Positions 35,765 through 47,894 of a stretch of 64,000 bases of DNA are shown here, in pieces. Both the position numbers and the translations under genes were made by a program. The stretch lies in contig OY856188.1 of NCBI GenBank assembly GCA_963693315.1, forward strand, positions 186,283,487-186,347,486, in the 5' to 3' direction. Under the pieces are notes generated by a model that saw nothing but the letters and a program-made list of their open reading frames with translations, was not told the DNA's origin and did no database searches. The DNA is from Diogma glabrata (lineage: Eukaryota > Arthropoda > Insecta > Diptera > Cylindrotomidae). How positions within the stretch are numbered: the first letter of the stretch is position 1; each line of letters starts with the position of its first letter.

Positions 35765-37180
35765 CTTGCAGTACTTCATTTTCAATTCCACAACACAAGT
35801 AAATGTATATTTTTTATAATGATTTTGTTGAAATACATTGAAAAAAAAGAGTTTTAAACACAAATTTACCGAACCAACACCTGTTAACGCAATAAACACC
35901 ATGCGCCCTACGATAGATACGTGATCTCACGATAAATTTATGTTGACTTACAGATACGCGTTTTTTTATTTTGGCGCGTATTTTAGAAAATAAAAGAGAT
36001 AATGACACAAAACGTATATTTGAGATGCACGATATCACAATAAACATTTTGGTATCTAAAAGTCAAAATTGCAATAATGTCAGATACGTTCTTTCACTGT
36101 AAAGCTGACGATATAAAACTTCATTTTCTTGTGAGATAACAAATTTTTCTATGGTCCAAGTTCGAGGCAGTCGGTTTTTAGTTTTGTTTGGGAGAGGGAG
36201 TTGGTTTTTTTGGTGATGGACAGTTGAGTGTATAGTGAAATAAGTAAAATAAAAAGAAAAATAAGTATTGGATATTTTGTTCTTTTAATTAATTGAAAGT
36301 ATGTAATTCAGAAATTGATTGTGAATAATTAGTTCATTTTAAAATAAATAAGTTTGCATTCAAGTGAATTAAGTAAACAAGATAACAATATTAGTTTATA
36401 TTTTATAGTTAATTATACAATTAAAATTATACAATTTTAATTATTAAAAAGCTTGACGATGTACATACAAAATAAAATTCTACATAAACTTATAAACAGA
36501 ATTTCTTAATTATAAAACGATTTTATGAATTGTGGTTTAAACAGCAAATTCTAAGTTAAGTGATCTATAAAAGGAATAATAGTGTATTATATTTTGGAAA
36601 CGATAACTAGATTGTAGCGATTAAAGGGATAAAGCAAATAACTAATTCAAAATTAGATGTAAATATTTAAATAGCGAGTATGTACGAAATTAACATGACT
36701 TTTAATTTTTTTTAAAAAATTTCTACTTTAAACCATGAACATTTGAATTTATAACAACCAAAAAAAAAATTTCAGTATCGATTTTATTTATCGAATTTTC
36801 TTACACCCGTGAATTTTTTTCTTTTGTAATGTTCGAAGTTAAGGTGGACAAAAAAAAATTTTACATTTTCGAAAATGAGTCGAAAACTATGCTCTTGAAA
36901 ATTACAAAAAAAAACTGTTTTGCACTACAAAAAAAATCACTCGTTTTTGTCAATAAATCAAAAACTAAGCAGTCGAAAATTCATTGAATTTTTTTAAAAT
37001 ATTTTCATCATTTTCGATTTTTCTAAACTAAACTCGATTCCTAACAAAAAACTTTTGTTTTACTATCTCCCTATCTATGTCCATAATATATAGGTAAAAA
37101 CAAATATTTGAAAAATTTTTGTTATCAACAGGCGTGGGAAAACACATTTAATAACTGTAGAAAATTTCAAGTTGATAGCA
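35765..37180. other. AT-rich stretch, no gene recognised
   Basis: It contains GGGAGAGGGAG near 36191 and several A/T runs. From about 36840 it resembles decayed repeat DNA (CGAAAACTATGCTCTTGAAAA). No gene is supported. Confidence 0.45.
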
Positions 37181-38177
37181 CTTATAGTTTGTGAGTAAAG
37201 CGATTATGTAGAAATTCGGACGGACACCGAGGTCTCACCAAAGAATTAAGAGAATAGAGGAAGTGAAATTGATGTTAAAATTTGAAGTAGTTTTTGCACA
37301 CCAATAAATTATTACTAACACACATGCGTTTTAGTAGAGGCGCCGTAAATATTTCTATTATTGCATTGCATTCCATTCTATTATTGTTTACATTGATTTT
37401 AGATTATATTTTTTTCTCGAAAATATTTAAAAAACTTAAAACTTATTAATCGAAAAGTAAATTATAATATCAATATTAGTTACCTATGATAAGAAATCCC
37501 ATCCTGTATATGTTTTCGGTAATTTTTACACGACATTATCACACACTTCATATTTAATGTTTTATTCAAATATTTCACTTAATATATTTAATTTTTCTGT
37601 AAAATTATTTTTAAATTATAATAAAATCACTAGTATTTTTTATATTTATTATAAATTCGTCAAAATATCACCACGATAAATATTAAAAACAATTTTATTA
37701 AAACCAAATTATAACCAAGCCAAACAATGTTTACAATATTTTATTTTTGACAGTACAAAATGGACAAATAAGAGAGGAGAAAAGAGGAAAACTACTTCAA
37801 ATATTTTTGTGTATATACAGGGGCCCTATTCCCGAACACATATTTGTCAATCGACAATATTGTCAATTTCACCAAAATGCTTAACAACTTTGTTTAAAAA
37901 TGGTATTCTGTAACTCATATTTGTGTATCATTAGACACAAACCAATTATAACAAATTTTTACAAATTTATAACAGATTTTTGGTACTAGATTCGTACTTT
38001 TGACAACTAACTTTTTTAATCTTAAAAGATGCAAAATAAAATAAAAATATATAATAATATATTTTTATATTTTTATAATATATAATATATCATGTATATT
38101 ATTAATATATATTTTATAATATATATATTTTTATAAAAATATATTAAATAATAAAAATATATATATTTAAGAAATGA

Positions 38178-38223
<46 letters not shown>
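38178..38223. repeat. (TA)n microsatellite
   Basis: About 22 TA repeats immediately before the retrotransposon start. They may be the insertion target or may have expanded from it. Confidence 0.9.
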
Positions 38224-38227
<4 letters not shown>

Positions 38228-38447
38228 TGTCTAATATCACGGCGAATTGGCGCTCTACAACCAATGCGACTCAAGCGTCTGTTCTCCATGTCAGGGGCGG
38301 CTTGGAGCGGGCGTCTGTCTTGAATCAAGCGGCTCGCTATATAAACGTGTAAAAAGGTTGTTTCTGGTGACCTTAATATGCAGAACGGACCCATTCACGA
38401 CAATTTGGGTTGGGCCTAAGGTTAACACCCTAACCCCGGAAAAAAAC

Positions 38448-39551
38448 TAATATGTTAAATTTGGTTATCAGAAACAGAAAAACAGACCCGGAAAAAACAA
38501 CAGAATTTTACCTGGACGTGAAAAAGGACCAGACTACCGAATCGGAACGTGGAACGTGCGCAGCCTGAGCGCTCCTGATGCTCTTATAAGTCTAGAAACA
38601 GAGGCTGAGAGGTATAGGATGGATATTATTGCTCTACAAGAAATTAGACAGCCGATAATCGGAAAACAAGATTTGGATAGTCACTCTCTATATTGTAGTG
38701 GTCATCCTTCTCGAAGAGAATTTGGTGCTGGCTTTCTTGTTGGTGCACGCATACAAGAAGCCGTGATGAAATTCATCCCGGTCAGTGAGAGGATCTGCTA
38801 CCTACGTGTACGCGGTACATATAACAATATTTCTCTTATTGCCGTGCATGCACCAACTGAAGCTAAGACCGTCGACGAGAAGGATAATTTCTACATAGCA
38901 CTGGAAGAGGTTATGAAACAAACACCAACACGCGACTTCATTATGGTTCTTGGTGACTTTAATGGACAGGTTGGAAGAGATATCTCTTATGGAAATGTGG
39001 TGGGTCCCAACAGCCTGCATTTGAATTCGAATGATAATGGTGAGAGAATGACTGAGTTTGCATTATCAAATAATTTGAGAATTGCCAGTACGTTCTTTCC
39101 GCATCGATCGATTCATAAGCAGACTTGGGTCTCACCGAATGGAAATACTCGAAATCAAATTGATCACGTTCTAGTAACAACACGTTTCTTTTCGAGCGTT
39201 CTGGATGTGCGATCCTTTAGAGGTGCATACATTGGAAGTGACCACTTCCTTGTATGTGCAACGATAAGGTTCCACTTCCCAAATCCAGGCATTCCAAAAT
39301 TCAATCAACGGAAACGTTTTAACATCTCATCATTAAAGAATGCTGAAACAGAAGAGAGATATCAAATCCATATTGCCGAAACATTGGAGAAATCAGAAAC
39401 CATTAAAGGAGACGTCGATAAGTCATGGTATTTGCTCAAAGATGCTGTTTTAAGCGCTGCTGAGGGAATACTTGGACGACCACAGAACCACTCCCAGAAG
39501 CCATGGATGGATCAAGCATGCCTTGATGCTATTCAATACAAAAGAGATTGA
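38448..39551 (+). pseudogene. RTE-like APE endonuclease domain
   Basis: The open frame starts after a stop near 38447. Recognisable protein begins RIGTWNVRSLS (about 38540), the usual start of RTE-clade endonucleases. Catalytic blocks are LQEIRQ (38635), LGDFNGQVGRD (about 38950), NQIDHVLVTTR (39157) and GSDHFLVCA (about 39237), so all APE active-site motifs remain. No good ATG precedes the domain; the start is uncertain and a GTG at 38556 is inside it. After WMDQACLDAIQYKRD the frame stops at the deletion junction. This endonuclease would nick target DNA for priming. It is intact as a domain but lacks its RT. Confidence 0.85.
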
Positions 39552-40365
39552 CTCAGTACAGATGATTGCTTACGCTGATGATGTTGTCATCCTCGGCCGA
39601 AGTGAAGCTGTTATGAGTGAGACTTTCAAGTCGCTTGAGAGTGGTGCTATGAAAATTGGTCTGCAAATTAACTACAATAAAACCAAACATATGAATGTTT
39701 CAAGAGAGGCTGAGAAGAAAGATTTGATGTGCGGCGATGAACGAATTGAGGGAGTTGAATCTTTTAAATATTTGGGATCAATGCTTGACTCAAACAACAG
39801 CATACTTACAGATATTAAAGCTCGAATCGCTGCAGGGAATCGAACTTTCTACTCAATTAAACCTCTCCTTGGATCACCGTATGTATCAACTAACACCAAG
39901 CTCAAGTTATACAAGACATTGATTAGACCGGTTGTGATGTATGGGTCACAAACGTGGACCCTTACACAAAATGACGAATCGCATTTATCTGTATTTGAGC
40001 ATAAGATCCTACGCTACATTTTTGGTCCACTTAAGACAGACGATGGAGAGTATAGAACCCGATATAACTTTGAGATCAGAGACCTTCTTGAGGGTCCTGA
40101 TATAATAGGTTGTATCCGTTCTAATAGGATTGCTTGATTTGGGCATGTTCTACGAGCCGATTCACAGTCTGGAATGATTAGAAAAATGTACGTTAGTACC
40201 CCAGGGAGTGGTAGACCGCGAGGTAGACCACGACTACAATGGGAGACTGACGTAACAAACGACCTTAAAAAAATCGGCTGCCATGGTAATTATGTCGCTG
40301 TTGCGAATGACCGTGGTGAATATTCAAAGCTGATTAACCTGGCAACGCTCCTACACGGAGCATGA
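39540..40365 (+). pseudogene. RTE-like RT C-terminal half (YADD onwards)
   Basis: It overlaps the endonuclease end in another frame. It opens at VQMIAYADDVVILGRS (YADD near 39567) and continues with FKYLGSMLDSNNS, RPVVMYGSQTWTLT and LRYIFGPLK, then a stop at about 40135 and the last block GSGRPRGRPRLQWETDV. These are the conserved thumb and tail blocks of RTE-type RTs. RT motifs 0 to 4 are absent, so no activity is possible. The tail ends just before the poly-A run. Confidence 0.85.
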
Positions 40366-40641
40366 ACGCCTTTAAAAAAAAAAAAAAAAAAAAAATATTA
40401 TTGAGGACTTAATTTTGCGTTATAAATTAATTTTTACGCCAATCGATGAAATTTGTATAAAAAAGTCAACACACAAAACATAAAGCAAAATTGTGATTTT
40501 GACAGTAACTATATTGTTCTTGTCAGATTCACAATATTGTGTTGAATTTCCACTAAATTGGTGTTACATAATACGAAATTCACAATATTGTGGGCATTTA
40601 CAATATTGTGATGACATTTATGTGTTCGGGAATAGGGCCCC

Positions 40642-43000
40642 AGTAGTTTCATTTCCTTAGTCTCTTAATTCTTTGAGTCTCACCAATAGGGTACCGTTTT
40701 TACTTTTTCAAAGTACGGAACTAAAAACGAAGACGCTTTTCTCTAAAATGAAGGAATTTAATTGGAAAGAAATATGAAATATGAACAAAAATATTTAATT
40801 TGCAAATTAATTAAATCTTTTATAAATATTTCAATACGTAATTGCAAAATATGCTTTATACGAAATTTTTCATATTTAAAAATAAACAACCGCCATTGAA
40901 ATATCACTAATACATACATATTTCACATCAACTTTTGTTTTTTGTTCTTAACAAGCAATGTGATTTTCGCACTCCATTCAACGAAAAGTAGTTCTTTGAT
41001 TCTTTGCCATAAAAAGGTAGGAGAGGGGAAGAGCGTGAATCGTTATATATCCGGCTCAGGGACGTACCATATAACAGCACACATTTTTTGAGTTAGATTG
41101 TAAATGGATACATAAGAATCCAAAATTTTGAAATAGATCAAAAATTTACTTCACAGTCTTTGCTCTTATCAATCATAAGAACTTGAAAGGTTTTTAATAC
41201 AAACCGGAGTTATATCTATAAAAAATTCTATAAATTTCAAATTAAAACTAGCACGTGTTATACTCTGTTAAAGACATAAAGAATAAATTTTGTTCTCTCA
41301 GGTTCTCGGATCATTAAATAACTCATCACTAGTAGACTATATTATTTGTGTAATTTTGATAATATTGACATAAATTGCCGTTTTTATTTTATTACCATAC
41401 TTATATATATCTCCATACGTTTTATAGTCAAACAAGCAATAAAAATTGTGTTCCATCGTAATTAAAATATGTAATTATTTACTGTAACTTTTTTATATTT
41501 ATAGTACTATAAGGATATTATTATCACCATTATTAGCCCTAATAGGATAATGCCGCCTTAATTTTGTTTGTTTGCAGTAATAATTAGTATTGGTTGGTAA
41601 CACTCCATAAACGGGCATTTGTGCGGTAAGCTATGTATATAAATTTTAATCGTAGAAACACAACATTTAAAAAATGAACAACAGTTATTATACGAGTTCA
41701 GAAACGGTCATATACAATAATTATTGTCAATAGTTGGTTAATATCATAAATTTATTCAAATAATACCATATATTTTTATACTCATAAATATCCTAAAGTT
41801 TTACCGTAGAATAAAATACCTTTAATTATATACCGCTGATATTATTAGAAACAAAACTATTCCTTACGATCACATCTTACATTGATCATTTGAAATCATA
41901 TTTATAACACACAAAAATTATAGTTAATGTCAGTCAATTGTCTCTTCTTCTTACTTTATTTATTATTAAGAAAAAAATTAAGAATTCGATAAAATGATTT
42001 TTTTTTGATTTTTTAATCTAACCGTGTGTCTTTGTTATGTGTTTTTTTAATAAACTTTTTTTTATCTTTTAACATCCCGCAAGGCATTGTAATAAAGAAA
42101 TCTTAATGTATAAACAAAAAATAAATTTAAAAAAAAATGTAAGAAATAAATTTGTATTTGACTATTTCTTTTATTTTAATTTAATATTTTTTTTCTTCTT
42201 ATTTTGTACAACAAACAAAGAAGAAACAATGTGATCGTCGTAATAATAATAATAATAGTTTTGATTTTTGGATATATTTTTATCAATGAAATTTTTGAAT
42301 GTATAATTTTAGTTTTAGTGGTTTACGATCGATAAAATTTGATGGTTTTATTGGTTTTATTTATTTATAATAATAATTTAATAGAACAAAAAAAAAATCG
42401 ATGTTATGTCGATCGTGCAGTGATGATCACGGTGATCGTTGTTGATTATGTTTGAGTTTAGAAATAATAAAAAAATATGTATATATATGTAAAACAGTGT
42501 TAATTTTAGAATTAAATTAGAGATAAATATTTTATGATTGGGATGGTTTTGGTAAATATAATATAAAACTATGAACATGAATCTATTAATGAAACATGAT
42601 ATCCGGTTAAAAACGTGTTGAAATCGTTGATTAAGCTTTAAATTAGTATTTATTACGTTTTAAACGAAATCATTAGAGCAGGTTTGATTAGTAAGATGTT
42701 TTTTGAAAGGACAAATTCAAATCGAGTTTGTGAATTGTACACGTTAATACAATTTAAATTAATAGCGTAAGCAATAAAATAAATCAAAATTAAATAAACT
42801 CAATGTCTCCTCTCCTCCTTAATTCTGAATCGTTTTTTTACACAAGATTTATGAAGGTTATTTTTAAGTTTTGCTAAACGTTTTTCAATTGCATATCTTC
42901 TATTCTAATGGAATTTTTGAATAACTATAACAAGTGCATAAAAAAGAAATTGTGAAACGAAAATGTTAGTTAAAATTGAAATTATGTCACAAGTCACAAC
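40642..43000. other. AT-rich stretch, no gene recognised
   Basis: Near the left edge, CTCTTAATTCTTTGAGTCTC (40662-40681) is the inverse of a block at about 37228-37255 (CAAAGAATTAAGAGA), so both flanks of the MITE share an older inverted repeat. An (AAT)n run lies near 42240. Nothing else is supported. Confidence 0.45.
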
Positions 43001-43004
43001 AACA

Positions 43005-43390
43005 AATAAAAACCTTTTAATGCCAGGTCCCACAACAACATGCGTTCTTAGGTTTTAACGAACGCACATTTTTTTAAAAATAGTTTATTAAAGAATGGAT
43101 AACAACAACATATCGCATAACCTAATATTTCATGACAGGATCGACTAAATAAAAAGGAATACATATATCATAACAAAAATTGACTAAATACAGTGCAACT
43201 GCCAGGACACCTAGGATATGCCCTTGTCTAGTAACGCCTCACTGCTTTTGAACAGTGGTATGTGATATCTCATGTAAACTCGTATGTTATTAGCAAGAAC
43301 TGGAGTATGAGGATCTATCACACCCGTAGATCAAAATAAAAAAATTGACAAAACAGTAAAACTGATTCCTCTATGTGATCAGTCATTTAG
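43005..43390 (+). repeat. Dispersed repeat, copy 2 (about 390 bp)
   Basis: It runs from AAAAACCTTTTAATGCCAGG through ACAACAACATGCGTTCT to the block CTGGAGTATGAGG...CACACCCGTAGATCAA. Both ends match 62055-62490 in order, and the right half also matches 15310-15500. No coding frame. Confidence 0.6.
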
Positions 43391-43939
43391 TATCAATTTT
43401 GTTCGCACAGTACGTAATCATGCAAATATATTATACAATGTTCCATAAAGCCATTTTATTAATATAATTATTCATTCTCTAAAATAGATACATATTATTA
43501 TATGAAATGAAATATGATATAACGGGACAAAAATAACATTGTCTTATATAACTAGTAAACTACATGAACTAATAAATAGATAATTTAAAATTCACAAATA
43601 AAATTGAGAATTACAACACCATAAAATACTTGGATATTACACATTTGCACAGTAATCACAATGTGACCTTTAAAATTGCAATTCCGACTAGTGACGCAAG
43701 GATTCAGACTGAATGTCTTCCCGAGAAGAAATTTGTCAGGGCTCAAATAGAGCCCTGATAAGGTTTGCTTTAGTTCGGATCAGGTAATGAAATAGCAGCC
43801 TGATTGGGCCTTGATCATGGTATAACATTTTTTCCCTATCAGGCCCTGATCTGAATAGGCGGATCAAACCCTGATCAAGTTTGCCGTCTCAATTAGCGTT
43901 ATTCCCGAGCAGAAATCAGTTAGAGAAAGCCTGAATATA

Positions 43940-45223
43940 GTCAAAACGTGATCACGACTAAAAAGACAAGGGAAACAATAAGAGACCATATTTTTTGAAT
44001 GTGCCCTTAGAGATAAGTTTGTGCTAGGTCTAGTTAAAACTAAAATTGAAACAGCTTCGCTTTAGGAAAAACAATTTTACATTTAAGAAAACCTGAGAAA
44101 TTGCATTAAGCATTAAAATGACATTAAACAAACAGCCTTATATTAAAACAGAACTACGGTCAAGAATCCACCGTATTCACCTAAAATAACCGACAAAGCC
44201 GATTAATAGAAAGAAGTAACGATAGGAGAACGTTTACAAATTATCACCAAGTAGGCGGTCACCATCATTTAGAGACCACAGCATAGAAAAACCAAAAACT
44301 ATTTGCAGATGTGGAAATTTTCCTGGCAGATCCAATAAACCAGTGCGTGGCTCGTAATTGTGTTATAATAGTGTGAAAATAGGTCATTCGCAATGAGCAT
44401 GCAGGAATAAGAGGGAATTACTCGGCATTTTAACACTAATTTTCGTCCCGTTTGGATACCAATGTTAATTTTATGCCTATTATGGGAAGAGATTGGATGG
44501 CAACTCGAGCAAGAAAACAATTAATCGAATCAGTTGAAACAAAAAACTCTCTAGGAATCGGGCTTTACAGCGAGGATGAACAGGCAAAACTGTTTTTCTG
44601 CCAATCTCATATGACACAAAAATTAAACTGTAAGTAGTGTTAAACAAGTATAATAAATCCCTTGTAAAGTTTTTCCTGGCCCAGGCCTCTATCTTTACAC
44701 CTCATTTGAACCTCTGAAATCGGGTATTTTTAGTTTCAAGTAAGCCATACACTCTATTGTTGTGGCTCTTTCTTAGACTTATTACTAATTAGCATAGTTT
44801 ATTGCTTAATGTAAGATGGCCAAGATGACGTACTAGATGAATTTTTGTGGGCATGCAGAGTGGGATACGACCTCGGTGAGTGAAAATTTTTTTAATTCTA
44901 TAAATGTATTGTTATGGTTGTATTGGTGTGTGTGATGATCTTGGTTGCTTCGGCCTTTTTCAGGGTCCCTGTTCTGTTAACATTTGAATCCGCATTCCGA
45001 TTTTTTTTGAGTGCCGTTCGGCATTTATACTGGATTGGGAAATAAATTCCCGAATCCGCATGATTGCACCTAGCTAGAATTACACCTCGCCAGGCACGCA
45101 GTTCCTCTAATGTTTCTGATAGTGATGGCACTATCAACATCAGTGCGCCATTACATTGCAATCTTTCTATATCAAATGTAGATATTAAATATGTGGTGAT
45201 TTTAAAGCCACAGTAAATAAGAT
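43940..45223 (+). pseudogene. Gypsy element, 5' part: gag, zinc knuckle, protease, RT start
   Basis: Pieces appear in Gypsy order on the plus strand. LRDKFVLGL near 44012 is the conserved end of gag. A degraded double zinc knuckle lies at about 44312-44425 (CRCGNF..., KIGHS..., ACRNK). A frame at 44452-44637 has NFMPIMGRDW, like the protease C-terminus. ICGDFKATVNK at about 45190-45222 is the RT block preceding the active-site region. Stops and shifts interrupt every piece. The RT is cut at 45224 by a DNA element and resumes at 49426. Confidence 0.65.
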
Positions 45224-45613
45224 ATCCCAACTAGCAAACTTACTTTTCAATTTTGAATTATATAAGTTTTAGCTTCAATAAAGCTTCGCTAAAGCTTCAA
45301 GTGGAAGCTAGTGATATTTTACTTCTATAAAGTTTTAATGCAACTTTCACAGAGAAGTTCTCTCCCACCACCGGAATGAAAGCTTCTAAAATACTTCTAT
45401 ATTTAATATTAGAAGCTTTACCGAAACTTAACTACAGATCACTAAATAAAGTTTCCGAAAAAAGGTTATAGAAGTTATAGCTGTCATTAGGATTGTAGTT
45501 GTTTCGGTTGTAACTGTTTACAGATCTTAATGAAGCACAGCTGTCATAGTCTAAAAATTGCTTCAATATCTTAAACGAAATATATCAAACTGACGGAAGC
45601 TATTTCTTCTATT

Positions 45614-46480
45614 ATTTCAACTAAATTTAGATGTAGAAAATATAGTTTAATTCAGGGGCTTACTTTTTATGGAAAAAGATATGTGACATGTAATTTCAAT
45701 GGGTTTATACGAAATTAAAGCTTTGGTTTTTGTCAAAAAAGTATTGTGCATAGGGTGGTTTTTGTTTTTTAATCTATTATTTAGACTTGCTTTGCACAAT
45801 ATAAAATATTCTTTATTTAGAGTCTTCAAATAGACAAAAAAAATCAATTAACATCATAATCAACTAGACTAGAGAATCAGAATCAAAAATCAACTAGAGT
45901 GGAATAGAGAAAATTTAAAGTTTTATAAATAATGGTATATGAATTTTCTTTACATTTCTGAGAGCCAAACTCGTCAGGAAGAACTAAGGCTATACAAAGT
46001 TTCATAATTTAGTCACTCTATTAAAATAATTTACAGCAAATGGATGGGTGCGATATACCGTTGCTTCTTTTGTTATTGTTTTATATTTTAACATTTTTAA
46101 AAATTAACTGCGTTCATTAGCACCTTAGTACGCATGTTGTTGTGACACCTATTAAAAATCCAATTACAAAACGTTTTATTTAAAAAAAAATATTGTTCAA
46201 ATAAAGGTGTAAGTACGCTAAAAGTTAATGATTGAAAAAATATAACCCCTTCATGTTGCTATACCTAAAATCTTTGAACTAATAAAAATAAAACAAATAG
46301 AAAATAGATTTTTCAATATTCTTTTACGTCTATCAAAAAGAAACAAAATATTTTAAGAACGTAAACCTCAGATTATGATTTCGTCGTTAAAAAGCCCATT
46401 GAAGTTACATGTCACATACCTTTTTCAATAAAAAAATAAACCCCTGAATTATATACTATATTTTCTACATCTAAATTAAA
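45614..46480. repeat. Foldback or inverted-repeat element of about 860 bp
   Basis: The left arm (about 45620-45712), with TTTAGATGTAGAAAATATAG, TTCAGGGGCTTA and TATGTGACATGTAA, is matched in inverse at about 46388-46478. CAGGGG termini inside the arms recall hAT-type ends, but the pairing extends outside them. No transposase frame. Confidence 0.6.
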
Positions 46481-46874
46481 AAACAAAATTCTATGGAAGT
46501 CTTATAGAAGTCTTATAGAAGCTATTGTTGTTGTAATTACTATCAAAGATATTTATTGTTTCTTAACATTTAAATTAGCCGATTGGATAGCGCGCAGGAC
46601 AAACGATTAGGCTTGCCACCTATACGTTTTTGGAGCGTATAATACGTTTTTTTTATCAAAAATATTTGTGAATACGCTATACGTACGTTTTTTGAAAATA
46701 TTCGAAAATATACGCTTTTTTGGTTATAAATAGTTTATTTATTTATTTTCATAATTTATTTATTTATTACATTTATCATTTTTATACATTTATAAATGTA
46801 TTTATCAAATACATTTATTTATTTTCATAAATACGTATCCTAAATGAATTTTTCTCTTATTAACTGTAACGAAT

Positions 46875-47125
46875 TGCAGAGAAAAGTGGACTGAATATTT
46901 TAAAATCAACACAAACGCACTTGAATGACTTAAAATTTGCAAATTTGTGTTTGCAGGCCAGTTAATAATTTTAATTGTTTTGTTGAACGCATTTTTAGCG
47001 TGATGGGGAAATATATAGACTTACAAATCAAAAGGCTTCATACCGATATGGTGAAATCAGAATTATTCAAGCATTTCAATTACAGATGAGTTGCACTGAA
47101 TTTGCAAATTTTATTAAGAAAAACG
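46875..47125 (+). pseudogene. hAT transposase C-terminal dimerisation fragment
   Basis: The frame beginning near 46983 reads VERIFSVMG, then RLHTDMVKSELF, matching the conserved ERxFS and dimerisation helix of hAT transposases. A stop follows FNYR, and the tail MSCTEFANFIKKN continues in another frame. An upstream piece (EKWTEYFKINTNAL) may be the preceding region. The catalytic domain was not found. Confidence 0.65.
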
Positions 47126-47126
47126 A

Positions 47127-47696
47127 TAATGGCTGATTTATAGTCGGTAACTTTAACTTAACGTTAACTTAACGTAAAGTACAAATGTATGAAAATGAAC
47201 TAGAGCATTTATAGTCGTTAACGCAAACTTAACGTTAACCGTAAAGTTCATTTCATTCTATCTTAAAGATTTTGTTAAGGATTTTTTGACGTTTAGTATA
47301 AAAACTGAAGAAAACTAATATTTAATTGCAAGTGTCCATAAAAATAAAATTTTATTTATTAAAAAATGCAAAGGTTTATATCCTGCAAAGAGCGAATTTA
47401 AAGTCAAATATTAGCATGAAATTAATATGTAAATAAAATTTTTTATTTTTAAATTTTGTATCAAATGTTTATTTCGAATTTTATTATTTTAAATTTTGAT
47501 TTTAAAATTAGTTTGTTACTTTTAAAGAATTGATGAATTTATAAAATTGATTACAAAACCAAAAATAATATCAAATCAAACGTCAAAGAATACGTAATTT
47601 CTTACCGACTATAAATCAAAATTTTGTTGTGTCTTACGTTACGGTTAAGTTATAGTTAATGTTAAGTTAACGTTACCGACTATAAATCGGGCATTA
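47127..47696. mobile_element. MITE with TTTATAGTCGGTAAC ends
   Basis: The left end TAATGGCTGATTTATAGTCG is matched in inverse by the right end (ending GACTATAAATCGGGCATTA), with TTAACTTAACGTTAAC blocks under both. A second weaker copy of the end lies at about 47210-47260. The length is about 570 bp, with no gene. Confidence 0.7.
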
Positions 47697-47894
47697 GTCT
47701 AACAAAAAATTGATCGAAGCAGCAAAATCGAACCAAAAATACAAAATTAAAGCTTACATTAAAAATTTGGTTCATTCCTATACCATTTGGTTACTATTTA
47801 TAAAATTTTTAACTATGTTATTATATGTTATTTAGTCAATTAAAGTAAGACATTTTTTTAATATATTTATTTTGTTTATATTGTTATCGTTTTA

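Larger units (their letters stand above)
38224..40395 (+). mobile_element. RTE-like non-LTR retrotransposon, internally deleted
   Basis: It has a 5' region with a GC-richer leader, an APE endonuclease, then the RT tail starting at the YADD motif, and a 22-base poly-A tail (40374-40395). The intervening RT fingers and palm are missing. It lies inside the GGGGCCC MITE. An intact element would be expected to be roughly 1 kb longer. Confidence 0.8.
37820..40641 (+). mobile_element. GGGGCCC-ended MITE carrying an RTE-like insertion
   Basis: The ends are inverted: GGGGCCCTATTCCCGAACAC at left and its reverse complement at 40622-40641, with further pairing into CAATATTGT blocks. An uninterrupted 544-bp relative lies reversed at 55733-56276. 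The left part runs to a (TA)n tract at about 38223. The right part restarts at about 40396 after a retrotransposon poly-A tail, so the native MITE is roughly 650 bp. No transposase. Confidence 0.75.

Noticed and set aside
46575..46607. A split tRNA gene
   Set aside because: A-box-like and B-box-like segments exist, but the rejoined sequence does not give a good anticodon stem; a tRNA-derived SINE is more likely.
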